A stretch of 64,000 nt of DNA from JBDWFY01 sp965275915 (GTDB taxonomy: Bacteria; Pseudomonadota; Alphaproteobacteria; Rhizobiales; Stappiaceae): assembly GCA_965275915.1 (NCBI GenBank), contig CBDHYI010000007.1, forward strand, positions 2,108,001 to 2,172,000. Direction: 5' to 3'. Each line of letters opens with the position of its first letter. Position 1 is the stretch's first letter. The notes below the pieces were generated by a model that did no database searches, was not told the origin of the DNA, and worked only from the letters and a program-made list of their open reading frames with translations. Both the position numbers and the translations under genes were made by a program. Below are positions 44,672 through 56,846 of this stretch, one piece after another.

Positions 44672-46639
44672 TCAGCGGATTGCCAGTTTGGTTGTGGCTG
44701 TCTGGCTATCCATAACATCACGTAACTGGGCGACTTCGTGTTTGAACCGCCTCAGGTTTTCACCATCCAGTTCCTGGCCCCGTGGCAGGCGAATGCGCAT
44801 CGGATTGACAAAACGATTGTTGATTTTGATCTCATAGTGAAGATGCGGTCCGGTGGACAGGCCGGTTGAACCGACAAAACCGATCACCTGACCCTGTTTG
44901 ACCCTGGCCCCTTTTTTGATGCCTTTGGCAAAGCCCGTCATGTGGCTGTATGTGCTCAGATATCCGTTGGCATGCTGTATTTCGACCCGGCGCCCGTATC
45001 CTGAAGCCCAGGACGCCTTCGTGACTTTGCCGTTGCCGGCGGCAAGAATACGGGTGCCGCGCGGGGCTGCCCAGTCGACGCCGGTATGCATCTTCCTGTA
45101 TCCGAGAATCGGATGCCGCCGCATGCCGAAGCCTGACCGGAATGAGCCGCCGGCAATCGGTTTTCTGATCAGGAACTTCTTGGCGCTTTTTCCGTCCCGG
45201 TCGTAATAGTCAACAACCCCGTCATCGGGCGTCCTGTGTCTGTAAAAGCTCAGGCTCTGGCCGCCGGCCGTCAGAGACGTGTAGAGAATTTCAGGAGTTG
45301 CATCGTCGATGTGATTATCAAGGCTGTAGAGCACTTCAAATGTGTCGCCCGGCTTGATCTTTGAATTGAAATCCACATCGAAGGAATAAATTCGGACCAA
45401 CTCGTTAATGACGGTGTCGGGAATTTCCTGCTGAAGGGCCGTCTGATAGAGGCTGCGATAAATTGACGGTGTCGGGCCGGAGGTGGTTGTTCTCTCCGCA
45501 GCGGCAAACGCTTCGCTTGGAACGATGGCCGAGGGTTCTTCGGCTTTGGCGAAGACGCCCATATCCGTCAGGGCGGCCGTGAACTCGTGATAATTGTTTG
45601 AGTAGATGCTGATGCGGATCGGCCGTATTCTGCCGCTGCCGTCATTGACCGGCGCCAGCGCGAGCCTGAGCCGCTGACCGGTCTCCGGAGTCCCCCTGCT
45701 GTATTGCCGTTCCAGGGTTCCAATGACGGAACCGGCTTCTTCGTCCGTCGCCCCGTGACTGATCAGGATATCGCGGAGATCGGCGCCTTCCTCAAAAATC
45801 GTATAGACCTCATCAAGGCCTGCGACACCTGTCACCTCTCCGGATTTTTGAATGAACGAGACGTTCTCGGTCTCGATCTTGACGTTCAGCTTGGAAAAGT
45901 CGGATTCGTTCGACAGCCCGAAGTCGAACCGGTTGGGATCGAATGTGGTGAGAGACGCAACATTCACCGTTCCGTCGACGACAAACCTGGCCTCTTCACG
46001 GATAATCTTTTCGACATCGGCTTCCGCGATGTTGAGTTCGGTGTTGATCAGCGGGCTGTCGAGTGGAAAATCCAGGACGCTGATTGTGACGTCACCCTCG
46101 ACTTTCGCATTGTAAATGGCCCCGGCGCTCGTAGCTTCGACGACTTCCTCAGATCCGATTTGAGACAGTTTCAATGGATTAAATGGAGGGATCCGGTCAG
46201 CAAACTCGCCGACTTTCCGCGTATCCAGCGTTGAGGAGACAAAGGCAAACGGGCGGACCTTCACATGATCGCGGTCACCTTCCCGTTTCATCGTATTGAT
46301 CTGCAGGGTCTGGCGATCCGAGATCTGTGTGACGAGTTTGGTCTGCCGGTCGCCCTTGCGCTGGACTGACTGCAGACTGGTGCTGCCGTCGCCGTAACCT
46401 GCGATGCTGGACGCATCGGGCACGGCGGCGAATGTATATTGGCCGTCCAGAGCTGCGAACAATGCGCCGCCGATCAGGAAGATCGACGTCATGCCTGTCA
46501 GAACGGTGCCGGACAGCCATCGATAGCTGACACTGCGCCGGTCGGTCGGCAACTGCCGGTCATCGTGAAGAATAATCGGTTCTTCGTTACCCAGTTCCAC
46601 GGATTGGACAGGAGCATGCGAATGGCGGCCCAGGTGCAT
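44672..46639 (-). CDS. M23 family metallopeptidase, membrane-anchored
   Basis: The 655-residue protein has a cytoplasmic N-terminus, one membrane helix at about residues 47-65, a long periplasmic region (with a LysM/opacity-like linker and TLERQYSRGTPETGQRLR), and a C-terminal LytM/M23 domain with GMRRHPILGYRKMHTGVDW and STGPHLHYEIKIN. The Zn ligands His and Asp of HTGVD and the HLHYE motif are present, so it should be an active peptidoglycan endopeptidase. Its place next to clpB is the usual Hyphomicrobiales order. AGAGGC precedes the ATG. Confidence 0.92.
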   Translation of the reverse strand: MHLGRHSHAPVQSVELGNEEPIILHDDRQLPTDRRSVSYRWLSGTVLTGMTSIFLIGGALFAALDGQYTFAAVPDASSIAGYGDGSTSLQSVQRKGDRQTKLVTQISDRQTLQINTMKREGDRDHVKVRPFAFVSSTLDTRKVGEFADRIPPFNPLKLSQIGSEEVVEATSAGAIYNAKVEGDVTISVLDFPLDSPLINTELNIAEADVEKIIREEARFVVDGTVNVASLTTFDPNRFDFGLSNESDFSKLNVKIETENVSFIQKSGEVTGVAGLDEVYTIFEEGADLRDILISHGATDEEAGSVIGTLERQYSRGTPETGQRLRLALAPVNDGSGRIRPIRISIYSNNYHEFTAALTDMGVFAKAEEPSAIVPSEAFAAAERTTTSGPTPSIYRSLYQTALQQEIPDTVINELVRIYSFDVDFNSKIKPGDTFEVLYSLDNHIDDATPEILYTSLTAGGQSLSFYRHRTPDDGVVDYYDRDGKSAKKFLIRKPIAGGSFRSGFGMRRHPILGYRKMHTGVDWAAPRGTRILAAGNGKVTKASWASGYGRRVEIQHANGYLSTYSHMTGFAKGIKKGARVKQGQVIGFVGSTGLSTGPHLHYEIKINNRFVNPMRIRLPRGQELDGENLRRFKHEVAQLRDVMDSQTATTKLAIR

Positions 46640-47017
46640 ATACAGCCTCTATTCCTTGCTTCTCATTCGAGCACGGACTTTTTCATCAGGTGATCTCACC
46701 CGGATTTCCTGCCCCGATACGGTGAAAATCCAGATATGACAGTCTTTATACCCCGATTTGCGGAAGATGAAACAGTTTCATTTCATACGATGCCGGCAAA
46801 GGTAAGATCCGATTATCTTGGGATATGGTGGGATTTGGACGGAGTTAAGGCAAACGCTTCGGTCCGAACGGCATGGTCGCGTTTCCATTGCGAGGTCCGT
46901 CCGTTCTTTCGGTCATGAAGCGGCGCATCATTCAGGGGCCGACAGGTACTTTTCCGGCTGATTTTTATCGTCGCTTTCAGGTGCGAAAAAATTATCCAGT
47001 TTTACCTTTTTTCTTGA
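46640..47017. other. Gap between the M23 gene and the rrn promoter
   Basis: These 378 bases must carry the M23 peptidase promoter (minus strand). I found no ORF with a ribosome binding site and no RNA gene. Confidence 0.5.
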
Positions 47018-47046
47018 TTGACTGTATTTGTTTGTGTGCTTATAAG
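47018..47046 (+). promoter_or_regulatory. rrn operon promoter
   Basis: TTGACT (47018-47023), a 17-base spacer and TATAAG (47041-47046) form a near-consensus housekeeping promoter about 400 bases ahead of the 16S gene. The following leader (about 47047-47400) is strikingly G/T-rich on the transcribed strand. Confidence 0.8.
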
Positions 47047-47194
47047 GGCTGTCACCGAGGGCGGCGTTGCTGCTGGCGACGGTTTTTTGTGCTCTTGGTC
47101 ACCATGTTTTTGTGACGGGCTTTTTCGGCGGCGGTATGCGCTGTTGTTCTGGTTTGTTGTGCGGTGTTTGAAGCTGGCTTTTTTGTTGGTTTCG

Positions 47195-47207
47195 GTTCTT
47201 TGACATT
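47195..47207 (+). promoter_or_regulatory. boxA-like antitermination site in the rrn leader
   Basis: GTTCTTTGACATT resembles the boxA element (E. coli TGCTCTTTAACA) that recruits NusB-NusE, and is followed by AGAAGGAGAAACGTGGGCGG, a stretch I recall as conserved in rhizobial rrn leaders. Confidence 0.6.
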
Positions 47208-47451
47208 ATTGGATTGAAGAAGGAGAAACGTGGGCGGCGGTTGTGTTGCTTGATGTTTTGGGTGTTGGCCGTTTGGCTGGTGCTTGGAGCATTGAAGAGA
47301 CCTCTGGCGGGTCACGTTTTTCAAAGACACTCTTGGTTGCGTTTTTGGGTGATTGGGTTTTTGCGGATTGCGAATGTCTGGTTGTCTGAAGGTGCAATTG
47401 ATGTGTGTCCTCGTCAAAATGCGTGACCTAGCAAGCCGGAATTGGATTTCT

Positions 47452-48941
<1,490 letters not shown>

Positions 48942-49152
48942 CGGCCTTCAGAGCGTTTGCCTTTATGGGCAAGGTTTTCTTGGCTGAGACTTTGAACAAT
49001 GATGGGTTTTTGGTTTTCGGACCGATGACACCATCGCCTTGATTGAAGCGGCCGGCCGCCGTCTTCGTTTCTCTTTCTTCATCAGAACATTTTTGCGTTG
49101 ACCATCCTGAGATCGGGCCAAGCGGTTCCATCGGTTGTTTGGAACAAGGATC

Positions 49153-49218
49153 CGAACCGAAGGTTCGAAAAGGCCAACCGGCCTTTGTGGTAGCCCGGGC
49201 AAAAGCGACGAGCTTTTG
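49153..49218 (+). repeat. Diverged member of the rrn hairpin-array element
   Basis: Three successive hairpins lie here: CGAACC-gaa-GGTTCG (49153-49167), AAAGGCC-aacc-GGCCTTT (49169-49186) and CAAAAGC-gacga-GCTTTTG (49200-49218), in the 16S to tRNA-Ile spacer. The AAGGCC...GGCCTT hairpin recurs in the copies at 49764 and 50161. The rest of 48934-49253 shows nothing else. Confidence 0.45.
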
Positions 49219-49253
49219 TCGAGGAATAGCGTTACCACGTAAAACGACTAAGG

Positions 49254-49330
<77 letters not shown>

Positions 49331-49393
49331 ATTTTTTGCGATAGCAACATTGGTGGTCCTTTCGTTTTTGGTTTGCGTTTAAAGCGCATGAAA

Positions 49394-49469
49394 GGGGCCA
49401 TAGCTCAGTTGGGAGAGCGACTGGTTTGCAACCAGTAGGTCGTCGGTTCGATCCCGTCTGGCTCCACCA
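49394..49469 (+). tRNA. tRNA-Ala (anticodon UGC)
   Basis: A 76-nt cloverleaf with acceptor arms GGGGCCA and TGGCTCC, anticodon loop TTTGCAA, T-arm GGTTCGATCC and encoded CCA. Its 3' 16 bases take part in a long inverted duplication with the sequence just downstream. Confidence 0.97.
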
Positions 49470-49508
49470 AAATTCTGGCGCAGCCATAATTTTGGTGGAG
49501 CCAGACGG
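49454..49508. repeat. 21-bp perfect inverted duplication of the tRNA-Ala 3' end
   Basis: 49454-49474 (the last 16 tRNA bases plus aaaatt tail) is perfectly complementary to 49488-49508, with a 13-base loop that can itself extend the stem (TGGC...GCCA). A further 14-base direct copy, ggctccaccaaaat, lies at 49561-49574. Confidence 0.85.
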
Positions 49509-49560
49509 ATTTATGTTTTGTGCGTCCTCGCGCCTTTGGCGCTGCGGGCGACACGGGCAT

Positions 49561-49574
49561 GGCTCCACCAAAAT
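49561..49574 (+). repeat. Direct copy of the tRNA-Ala 3' end
   Basis: ggctccaccaaaat repeats 49460-49473, the tRNA-Ala 3' end with its CCA and following bases, in the same orientation. Confidence 0.7.
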
Positions 49575-49697
49575 GAGTGAGACGACTGGCTCTGCGTTGG
49601 TTGTCTCTGAGTTGGTTGTCTTCACTGCCACGTGCTGAGGCTTTGCCGGATCGTGAGGGTCCGAGACCCATTTGGGTCGAGAGGGCGCGAGCCCGTC

Positions 49698-49754
49698 GCC
49701 CGGTCAGGGCGCCCACCCGGAGGCCAGCGCGACAGCGCGGTACGGCCGTGAGGG
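49698..49754 (+). repeat. rrn hairpin-array element, copy 1
   Basis: The stretch gcccggtcagggcgcccacc (and nine more bases) is identical to 49797-49825. Inner hairpin GCGC-gaca-GCGC (49727-49738), then ggtacggccgtgaggga. Nearly complementary to the copy after 23S at 53142-53181. Confidence 0.8.
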
Positions 49755-49763
49755 AAAAGAACC

Positions 49764-49855
49764 CGAGCGTGAGCGAGCTAAGGCCGACCGGCCTTCGCCC
49801 GGTCAGGGCGCCCACCCGGAGGCCAGGACGAAAGTCCGGTGCGGCCGTGAGGGAG
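49764..49855 (+). repeat. rrn hairpin-array element, copy 2
   Basis: A 92-base unit with hairpins AAGGCC-gacc-GGCCTT (49780-49795), GCCC-ggtca-GGGC and GGAC-gaaa-GTCC (49826-49837), ending ggtgcggccgtgagggag. It aligns without gaps to the 92-base unit at 50161-50252. The following spacer 49856-50160 has no gene. Confidence 0.8.
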
Positions 49856-50160
49856 AAAAACAGTTCTGATTGAGAAAGTAAGGTTTGCAGGATCCTCTGG
49901 GTTCTGCCTGTTTTTATGACATTGTTGATAGAAGGTTTGTTCGAGGCCGGCACCCGGTCTTTGTAGCAAGGGTATCTGATTGTGATGATCGGATATTTTT
50001 GTGAGGGTGTTGGGTAAATGATGATCTGTTCCTCAAGCATACAGATTATCGCCAGGCTCACCGCACTGGCTCGGACAAAGCTCGAAGAAGAACTACATAA
50101 CAACTGGTGCTTTTGTTGTTTTTGTTTATCTGGCTTGTGCTTTTCTTTTTGAGGGAAGTT

Positions 50161-50252
50161 CGAGCGTTAGCGAGTTAAGGCCAAGCGGCCTTCGCAGCTT
50201 ATGCTGCGCGCCCCGCAGGTCAGCGCGATAGCGCGGTACGACCGTGAGGGAG
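50161..50252 (+). repeat. rrn hairpin-array element, copy 3, just before 23S
   Basis: Hairpins AAGGCC-aagc-GGCCTT (50177-50192), GCAGC-ttat-GCTGC (50194-50207) and GCGC-gata-GCGC (50223-50234). It is extensively complementary to 53055-53129 beyond the 23S gene, so the two could extend the pre-23S processing stalk. Confidence 0.8.
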
Positions 50253-50287
50253 ACTTGTTTTTGGATAAGCATTGATAATGAGAGTGA

Positions 50288-53014
<2,727 letters not shown>

Positions 53015-53054
53015 TCACTCTCATTACTCAATGCTTATTCTGGCTTGTTCTGCC

Positions 53055-53129
53055 TTCACGGCCGTACCGGGCTTCGCCCTGGCCTGCAGGGCGCGCGCAG
53101 CATCAGCTGCGGCGGCCACTTGGCCGCTT
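53055..53129 (-). repeat. rrn hairpin-array element, copy 4, inverted, just after 23S
   Basis: Reads in the opposite orientation to copies 1-3. Hairpins GGGC-ttc-GCCC (53069-53079), GCAGC-atca-GCTGC (53097-53110) and GCGGCC-actt-GGCCGC (53112-53127) correspond one to one with those of copy 3. Confidence 0.8.
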
Positions 53130-53141
53130 GGTCCTTACCCC

Positions 53142-53181
53142 TCACGGCCGTACCGCGCTTCGCGCTGGCCTCCGGGTGGGC
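53142..53181 (-). repeat. rrn hairpin-array element, copy 5, inverted
   Basis: tcacggccgtaccGCGCttc and the following GCGCtggcctccgggtggg are the reverse complement of copy 1 except for the loop (gaa against gaca). Between this copy and 5S (53182-53406) there are further small palindromes but no gene. Confidence 0.8.
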
Positions 53182-53406
53182 GTCCTTACTCTTTGGGCTT
53201 GCCAGAGGCAAGACCCGGGGAACCGGACGAGGACCGGTCGGTCCTTTGGGGAGGTTCCTTGAAGGGTTGCAGCAGGCACGTTCCTTGCGAACGCTGCGGT
53301 AACGCGAAAGAGCAGAGCGAAAAAAGAAAAGCGAAACAAAACAAAACACCAAATCTTCTTCGAGCATGGATCGCCCAACGGGCGGCCCACCCTTTGTGCT
53401 TTGCCT

Positions 53407-53522
53407 GCCTGGTGGTTCCAGCGGGGAGCCTGCACCCGATCCCATTCCGAACTCGGCCGTTAAACTCCCCAGCGCCAATGGTACTTCGTCTCAAGACGCG
53501 GGAGAGTCGGTCACCGCCAGGC
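53407..53522 (+). rRNA. rrf: 5S ribosomal RNA
   Basis: About 116 nt; 5' GCCTGGTGG pairs with 3' CCGCCAGGC, and the loop segment CCATTCCGAACTCGGCCGTT is the conserved 5S core. Confidence 0.96.
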
Positions 53523-53639
53523 ATGCAAAACACAAAAATCCTTCTAACAAATGATGTTAAAAATCTGTGCCCTTGCCATGCTCCGGAACGTTTGTTCCTC
53601 CAAGCAACAATGACAAGACCAGCCGGACGCATACCTTTG

Positions 53640-54003
53640 GGCTGAAACTCCAAATGGAGCAGCCCCGTCTGCCCGCAAGGACAGACAAAACAAGAGACAA
53701 ACCGGGCCAGCTCAGACCCCGGACCGTGGCACCCAAAACGCCACGAAACAAAACATAACGCGGGGTGGAGCAGTCCCCGTGTCGCGCGCAAGGTCAAAGA
53801 CCTGAGCACGCACAAACAAAAAAGCACCGGGCCAGCTCAAACCCGGATCGTGGCACCCAAAACGCCACAAAACAAAACATAACGCGGGGTGGAGCAGTCC
53901 CGTCTGCCCGCAAGGACAACGTCCGAGGACAGACAAAGCAAAAAAGGACCGGGCAGTAAAAACCGATCCGTGTGGCACATAACCACAAGCGCTCAGAACA
54001 TAA
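53640..54003 (+). repeat. Tandem repeats of about 122 bases carrying truncated tRNA-fMet 5' ends
   Basis: The first 15 bases of tRNA-fMet, CGCGGGGTGGAGCAG, occur at 53759 and 53883 as well as at the true gene at 54004 (steps of 124 and 121 bases), each preceded by acataa. A degenerate copy (aatggagcagccccgtct) is at about 53653. Between units a stem GTGGC-acccaaaac-GCCAC (53725-53743 and its copy near 53850) repeats. The units lack the tRNA 3' half. The whole stretch 53523-54003 is rich in A and C. Confidence 0.85.
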
Positions 54004-54081
<78 letters not shown>

Positions 54082-54315
54082 AATAAGATAAAATAATCAA
54101 ATTAAATCAACGATTAACCAAAGCAGGCTGACAGCCCGCCGTTGTCGTTCGACCAAAAATCAGTGACTTAGCCCGATGGGTCAAATCGCCTCGTGCCCGC
54201 TTCGCCGGGGAGAAACGTCGTACGAGTCGTTGAATTTTACGAGGTGACTGGTATCTGCGACTGGATGGCCGTGCGATAATGTTTGTTGGCAAGGCGATCC
54301 GTGAAGGTTGAGGCG

Positions 54316-54726
54316 ATGGCACGTGGGAAATGGGGTTATGTCGGCAAACGGGGCGGCGGCAAGCCGTTGGAGGCGGAGAAGCGGGAGATTACGGTGGCTT
54401 GCGAGCGCTTCGTCGAAGACGTCTTGAGGCCTCGTTTCCTGCCCGAGATCCGGCCGACCGAGTTCAACTATTGCGTCGACATCTTTGGCAAGTGGCACGG
54501 CACCAGATACCGATTCCTGCAGCGGTATCGCAATGACCGGCCGGACAAGTATACCGAGCGCGAGTTCATAGCGCCCTTCGCGCGGCTCGAGTACGTCGGC
54601 CGCGACCGTTTCGATCTCTCCTATTTTCGCCACACCGGTCAGTGGTGGCCGGTCGACCACGGCGTAAGCCTTGATGAGGCCCTTGCCCTGCTTGAGACGA
54701 AAGGCATCTATCATCCGGTTGTTTGA
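54316..54726 (+). CDS. Conserved hypothetical protein, possibly DUF3024-like
   Basis: The 136-residue protein opens MARGKWGYVGKRGGGKP and has a basic, aromatic-rich core (RPRFLPEIRPTEFNYCVDIF, YRFLQRYRNDRPDKY) ending YFRHTGQWWPVDHGVSLDEA. The order of segments (helix with PRFLPEIRP, strands, then SLDEALALLE) recalls the DUF3024 family, but I cannot confirm this. No motif of catalysis. It is followed after 18 bases by the second gene, so the two form an operon in a small insertion next to tRNA-fMet. Confidence 0.55.
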   Translation: MARGKWGYVGKRGGGKPLEAEKREITVACERFVEDVLRPRFLPEIRPTEFNYCVDIFGKWHGTRYRFLQRYRNDRPDKYTEREFIAPFARLEYVGRDRFDLSYFRHTGQWWPVDHGVSLDEALALLETKGIYHPVV

Positions 54727-54744
54727 CGGGTCGAGGACAGTTCG

Positions 54745-55875
54745 GTGAGTGAGTATCAATACTACGAATTTCAGGCGATAGACCGGCCGCTTGGTGAAGC
54801 GGACCAAAAGGCGCTACGGAAACTGTCAACCAGGGCGCGGATTACGGCGACCAGCTTCACCAACCACTATGAGTGGGGTGACTTCAAGGGCGATCCCGCG
54901 CGGCTCATAGAGCAGTGGTTCGACCTGCATCTCTACCTGGCCAATTGGGGCACGCGGCGACTGATAATGCGACTGCCGAGGCGGCTCGTGGAGCGGGTGC
55001 GGTTGGACACCTTCTTGTTCGACGTGGATTGGGTGAAGGTCTGGGAGAAAGGCGAAAACCTGATCGTCGACATGTGTCGCGAAGAGCTTAAGGATGGCTG
55101 TGACGACTGGGACGACGGCTGGGGCTGGCTTGGTGTTCTGGCACCGCTTCGCGCCGACGTGCTTTCGGGCGATCTGAGGCTGTTCTACCTATTGTGGCTG
55201 ACGGCGCTGGAAGACGGCGTGCTGGAGGTCGATGAAACCGAGCCACTCGCCGGCTTCGGCCCGTTGACGGGAGCGCTCGGGGCGGCAGCCGACTTTTTCG
55301 ACATCGATCAAGATCTGTTGCACGCCGCTGCGGAGCGTGGCGGGGCTTCCGATTCTACGATCTCGGCCGGCGTCACGCGGGCGGCGACCGTCGGACTGTC
55401 GGATGCTGAGAAAACGAACCTTCTTATGCCAGCCGTCGATGGAGACCCGCATGTGGCGGCAGAGATACGGCAACGCGTGCGTGCGGGCGACGTCCACCCG
55501 GTCGCCGAACGCCGCACCGTCAGCGCCCTGACGGTCCGCGCGGCGGAAATCCGGCGCGAACGCGCATGCGCCGAAACCGAGCGGAGGGCTGAAGAACGCA
55601 GGCGCCGGGACGCGTTATCGGAACGGATGCGCCGCAAGCGTCTCGACGAGGTGATGCAGCGCGGCGAGGCGGTCTGGGCTGAGGTCGAAACTGAAATCGC
55701 CCGACGCAATGCCTCGGGCTACGACCGCGCAGCGGTGCTGTTGTCCGATCTCAAGGCAATTGCGACCGAGGACGGAACAGAGGCCGAATTTATCCAACGC
55801 CTCGATGCGGTCCGCGACCGCCATGGGCGCAAGGAACGGTTCCTCGAGCGTTTGAAAGGCTTGGGTGAACAGTGA
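54745..55875 (+). CDS. Conserved protein of unknown function (376 residues)
   Basis: The GTG start gives MSEYQYYEFQAIDRPLGEADQ. The N-terminal domain (about residues 1-240) is compact and Trp/Asp-rich (EQWFDLHLYLANWGTRRLIM, CDDWDDGWGWLGVLAPLRAD); the C-terminal 120 residues are an Arg/Glu-rich helix (RRAEERRRRDALSERMRRKR), probably coiled coil. From memory, similar proteins occur in actinobacteria and proteobacteria beside SWIM zinc-finger proteins; none is present here. Function unknown. Confidence 0.7.
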   Translation: MSEYQYYEFQAIDRPLGEADQKALRKLSTRARITATSFTNHYEWGDFKGDPARLIEQWFDLHLYLANWGTRRLIMRLPRRLVERVRLDTFLFDVDWVKVWEKGENLIVDMCREELKDGCDDWDDGWGWLGVLAPLRADVLSGDLRLFYLLWLTALEDGVLEVDETEPLAGFGPLTGALGAAADFFDIDQDLLHAAAERGGASDSTISAGVTRAATVGLSDAEKTNLLMPAVDGDPHVAAEIRQRVRAGDVHPVAERRTVSALTVRAAEIRRERACAETERRAEERRRRDALSERMRRKRLDEVMQRGEAVWAEVETEIARRNASGYDRAAVLLSDLKAIATEDGTEAEFIQRLDAVRDRHGRKERFLERLKGLGEQ

Positions 55876-55944
55876 CGGGTCCGATAGTTTGGGCAAGTTC
55901 TGACCTTGGCGATCATAACGCATATCTTGCGGTGGAGTATCACC

Positions 55945-56049
55945 ATGGAAATTAATGCCGGTAAGATCGATGACGCCGTATTGGCATTGCTCCGAATGAC
56001 GCTGCACGATAGACGACGACTGCGTACCCCCGCAACTGATATCATCTAA
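55945..56049 (+). pseudogene. Truncated DUF6429 family gene
   Basis: MEINAGKIDDAVLALLRMTLHD is the start of DUF6429 proteins (the usual sequence continues to about 75 residues with an AWKG-x-DWD block). Here the homology stops after 22 codons and the frame ends at TAA 56047. GGTGGAG lies seven bases before the ATG. The break falls near a 10-base match to the tRNA-fMet 3' end. Confidence 0.65.
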
Positions 56050-56434
56050 AATATCCAGTTACATCAATGAATTGGTTGTCATCAGCTCTGTTCGTTCGGA
56101 AAAGCGCAGTGTTGCGGAGTCGTCTCGTAATCACTTGAGGGCAAATCGTAACTCCACTTCGGTCAAATGATCCAACATAAACAAGACACGCTCCCGTGCC
56201 GCGCCCTGTGGCACCAGGACCAAGCCCTCTCCCTCGCCGGAAGAGGGAAGCGTATTTGATACCGGAGTGTTCGGTTCTCCGGCCTTGCCGTCTGTTACCT
56301 TCTTTCAAGACCTGCTCCGGATACCAGCTTGGCAAACCGGTTTCGGCCAGTGCGGCACGGGGATCCTTTTCCAAACGGTCCATGAACGCGTCATCGGTCC
56401 ATGCTTTGTTCAGGATATCTGATTTGTCGGTCAT
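56042..56434 (-). pseudogene. NHLP-leader-like short gene, apparently frameshifted
   Basis: GGAGAG lies eight bases before the ATG at 56434. The first 35 residues, including DILNKAWTDDAFMDRLEKDP and RAALAETGLPSWYPEQ, match the nitrile-hydratase-like leader peptide (NHLP) pattern: K-A-W-x-D-x-x-F-x-x-R-L-x-x-D-P-x-x-A-L-x-E-x-G. After VLKE the original frame (130 residues to 56042) turns into an Arg/Gly-rich stretch of no character; a shift of one base (near 56300) gives VTDGKAGEPNTPVSNTLP and ends FMLDHLTEVELRFALK at a TGA near 56134. No maturase or ABC transporter gene is nearby. The 21-bp repeat shared with 1408-1428 lies in it. Confidence 0.5.
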
Positions 56435-56846
56435 CTTGTCTCTCCGGACTCTGTTACTGTCGCCTGGAAGCGGTTTACAAACGTGCAGCGGCTTGCCGCA
56501 CAGTGTGGAGACGGCCCCGGCATTCCGCGGAAAACGGATTGTTTTCCGCAGCGTTGGTTCCGGATCTTCACGCTCCTGAGTGTGGAAGCTGTTTCTGGTT
56601 GTCTTGTTTCGATACCATTAAGAACGTTTAATGTGGTTCGGGTCCGGGCGGACCGCGCTCGACAGGCCCCGCCTGCGTCCGGATTAAAATCGGATTCCAA
56701 ACCAAAAGGCTTGCCGTCTTATCACAATTGACTGCTATGCCGCTGTTTGGAAAACGCCTGCGGACAGCGTTGGTTGTGTGTCCCCGCAACTGGTTCTCGC
56801 CGCCTGTTTGATCATTCTCTGATGGCGGAAAACCGGGCTGTTTGCT
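56435..56846. other. Intergenic stretch with a hairpin
   Basis: gcggaaaac (56527-56535) and gttttccgc (56541-56549) form a perfect 9-bp hairpin with a five-base loop. On either side I see no gene. The right part lies beyond the sulfatase stop and could hold a terminator of that operon, but no T-run follows. Confidence 0.5.

Noticed and set aside
46736..46918. 60-residue plus-strand ORF between the M23 gene and rrn
   Set aside because: No ribosome binding site and no recognisable domain; the region is better explained as promoter DNA.
49405..50103. Long minus-strand ORF in the 16S-23S spacer
   Set aside because: It overlaps tRNA-Ala and the repeat elements; it is a product of the GC-rich repeats.
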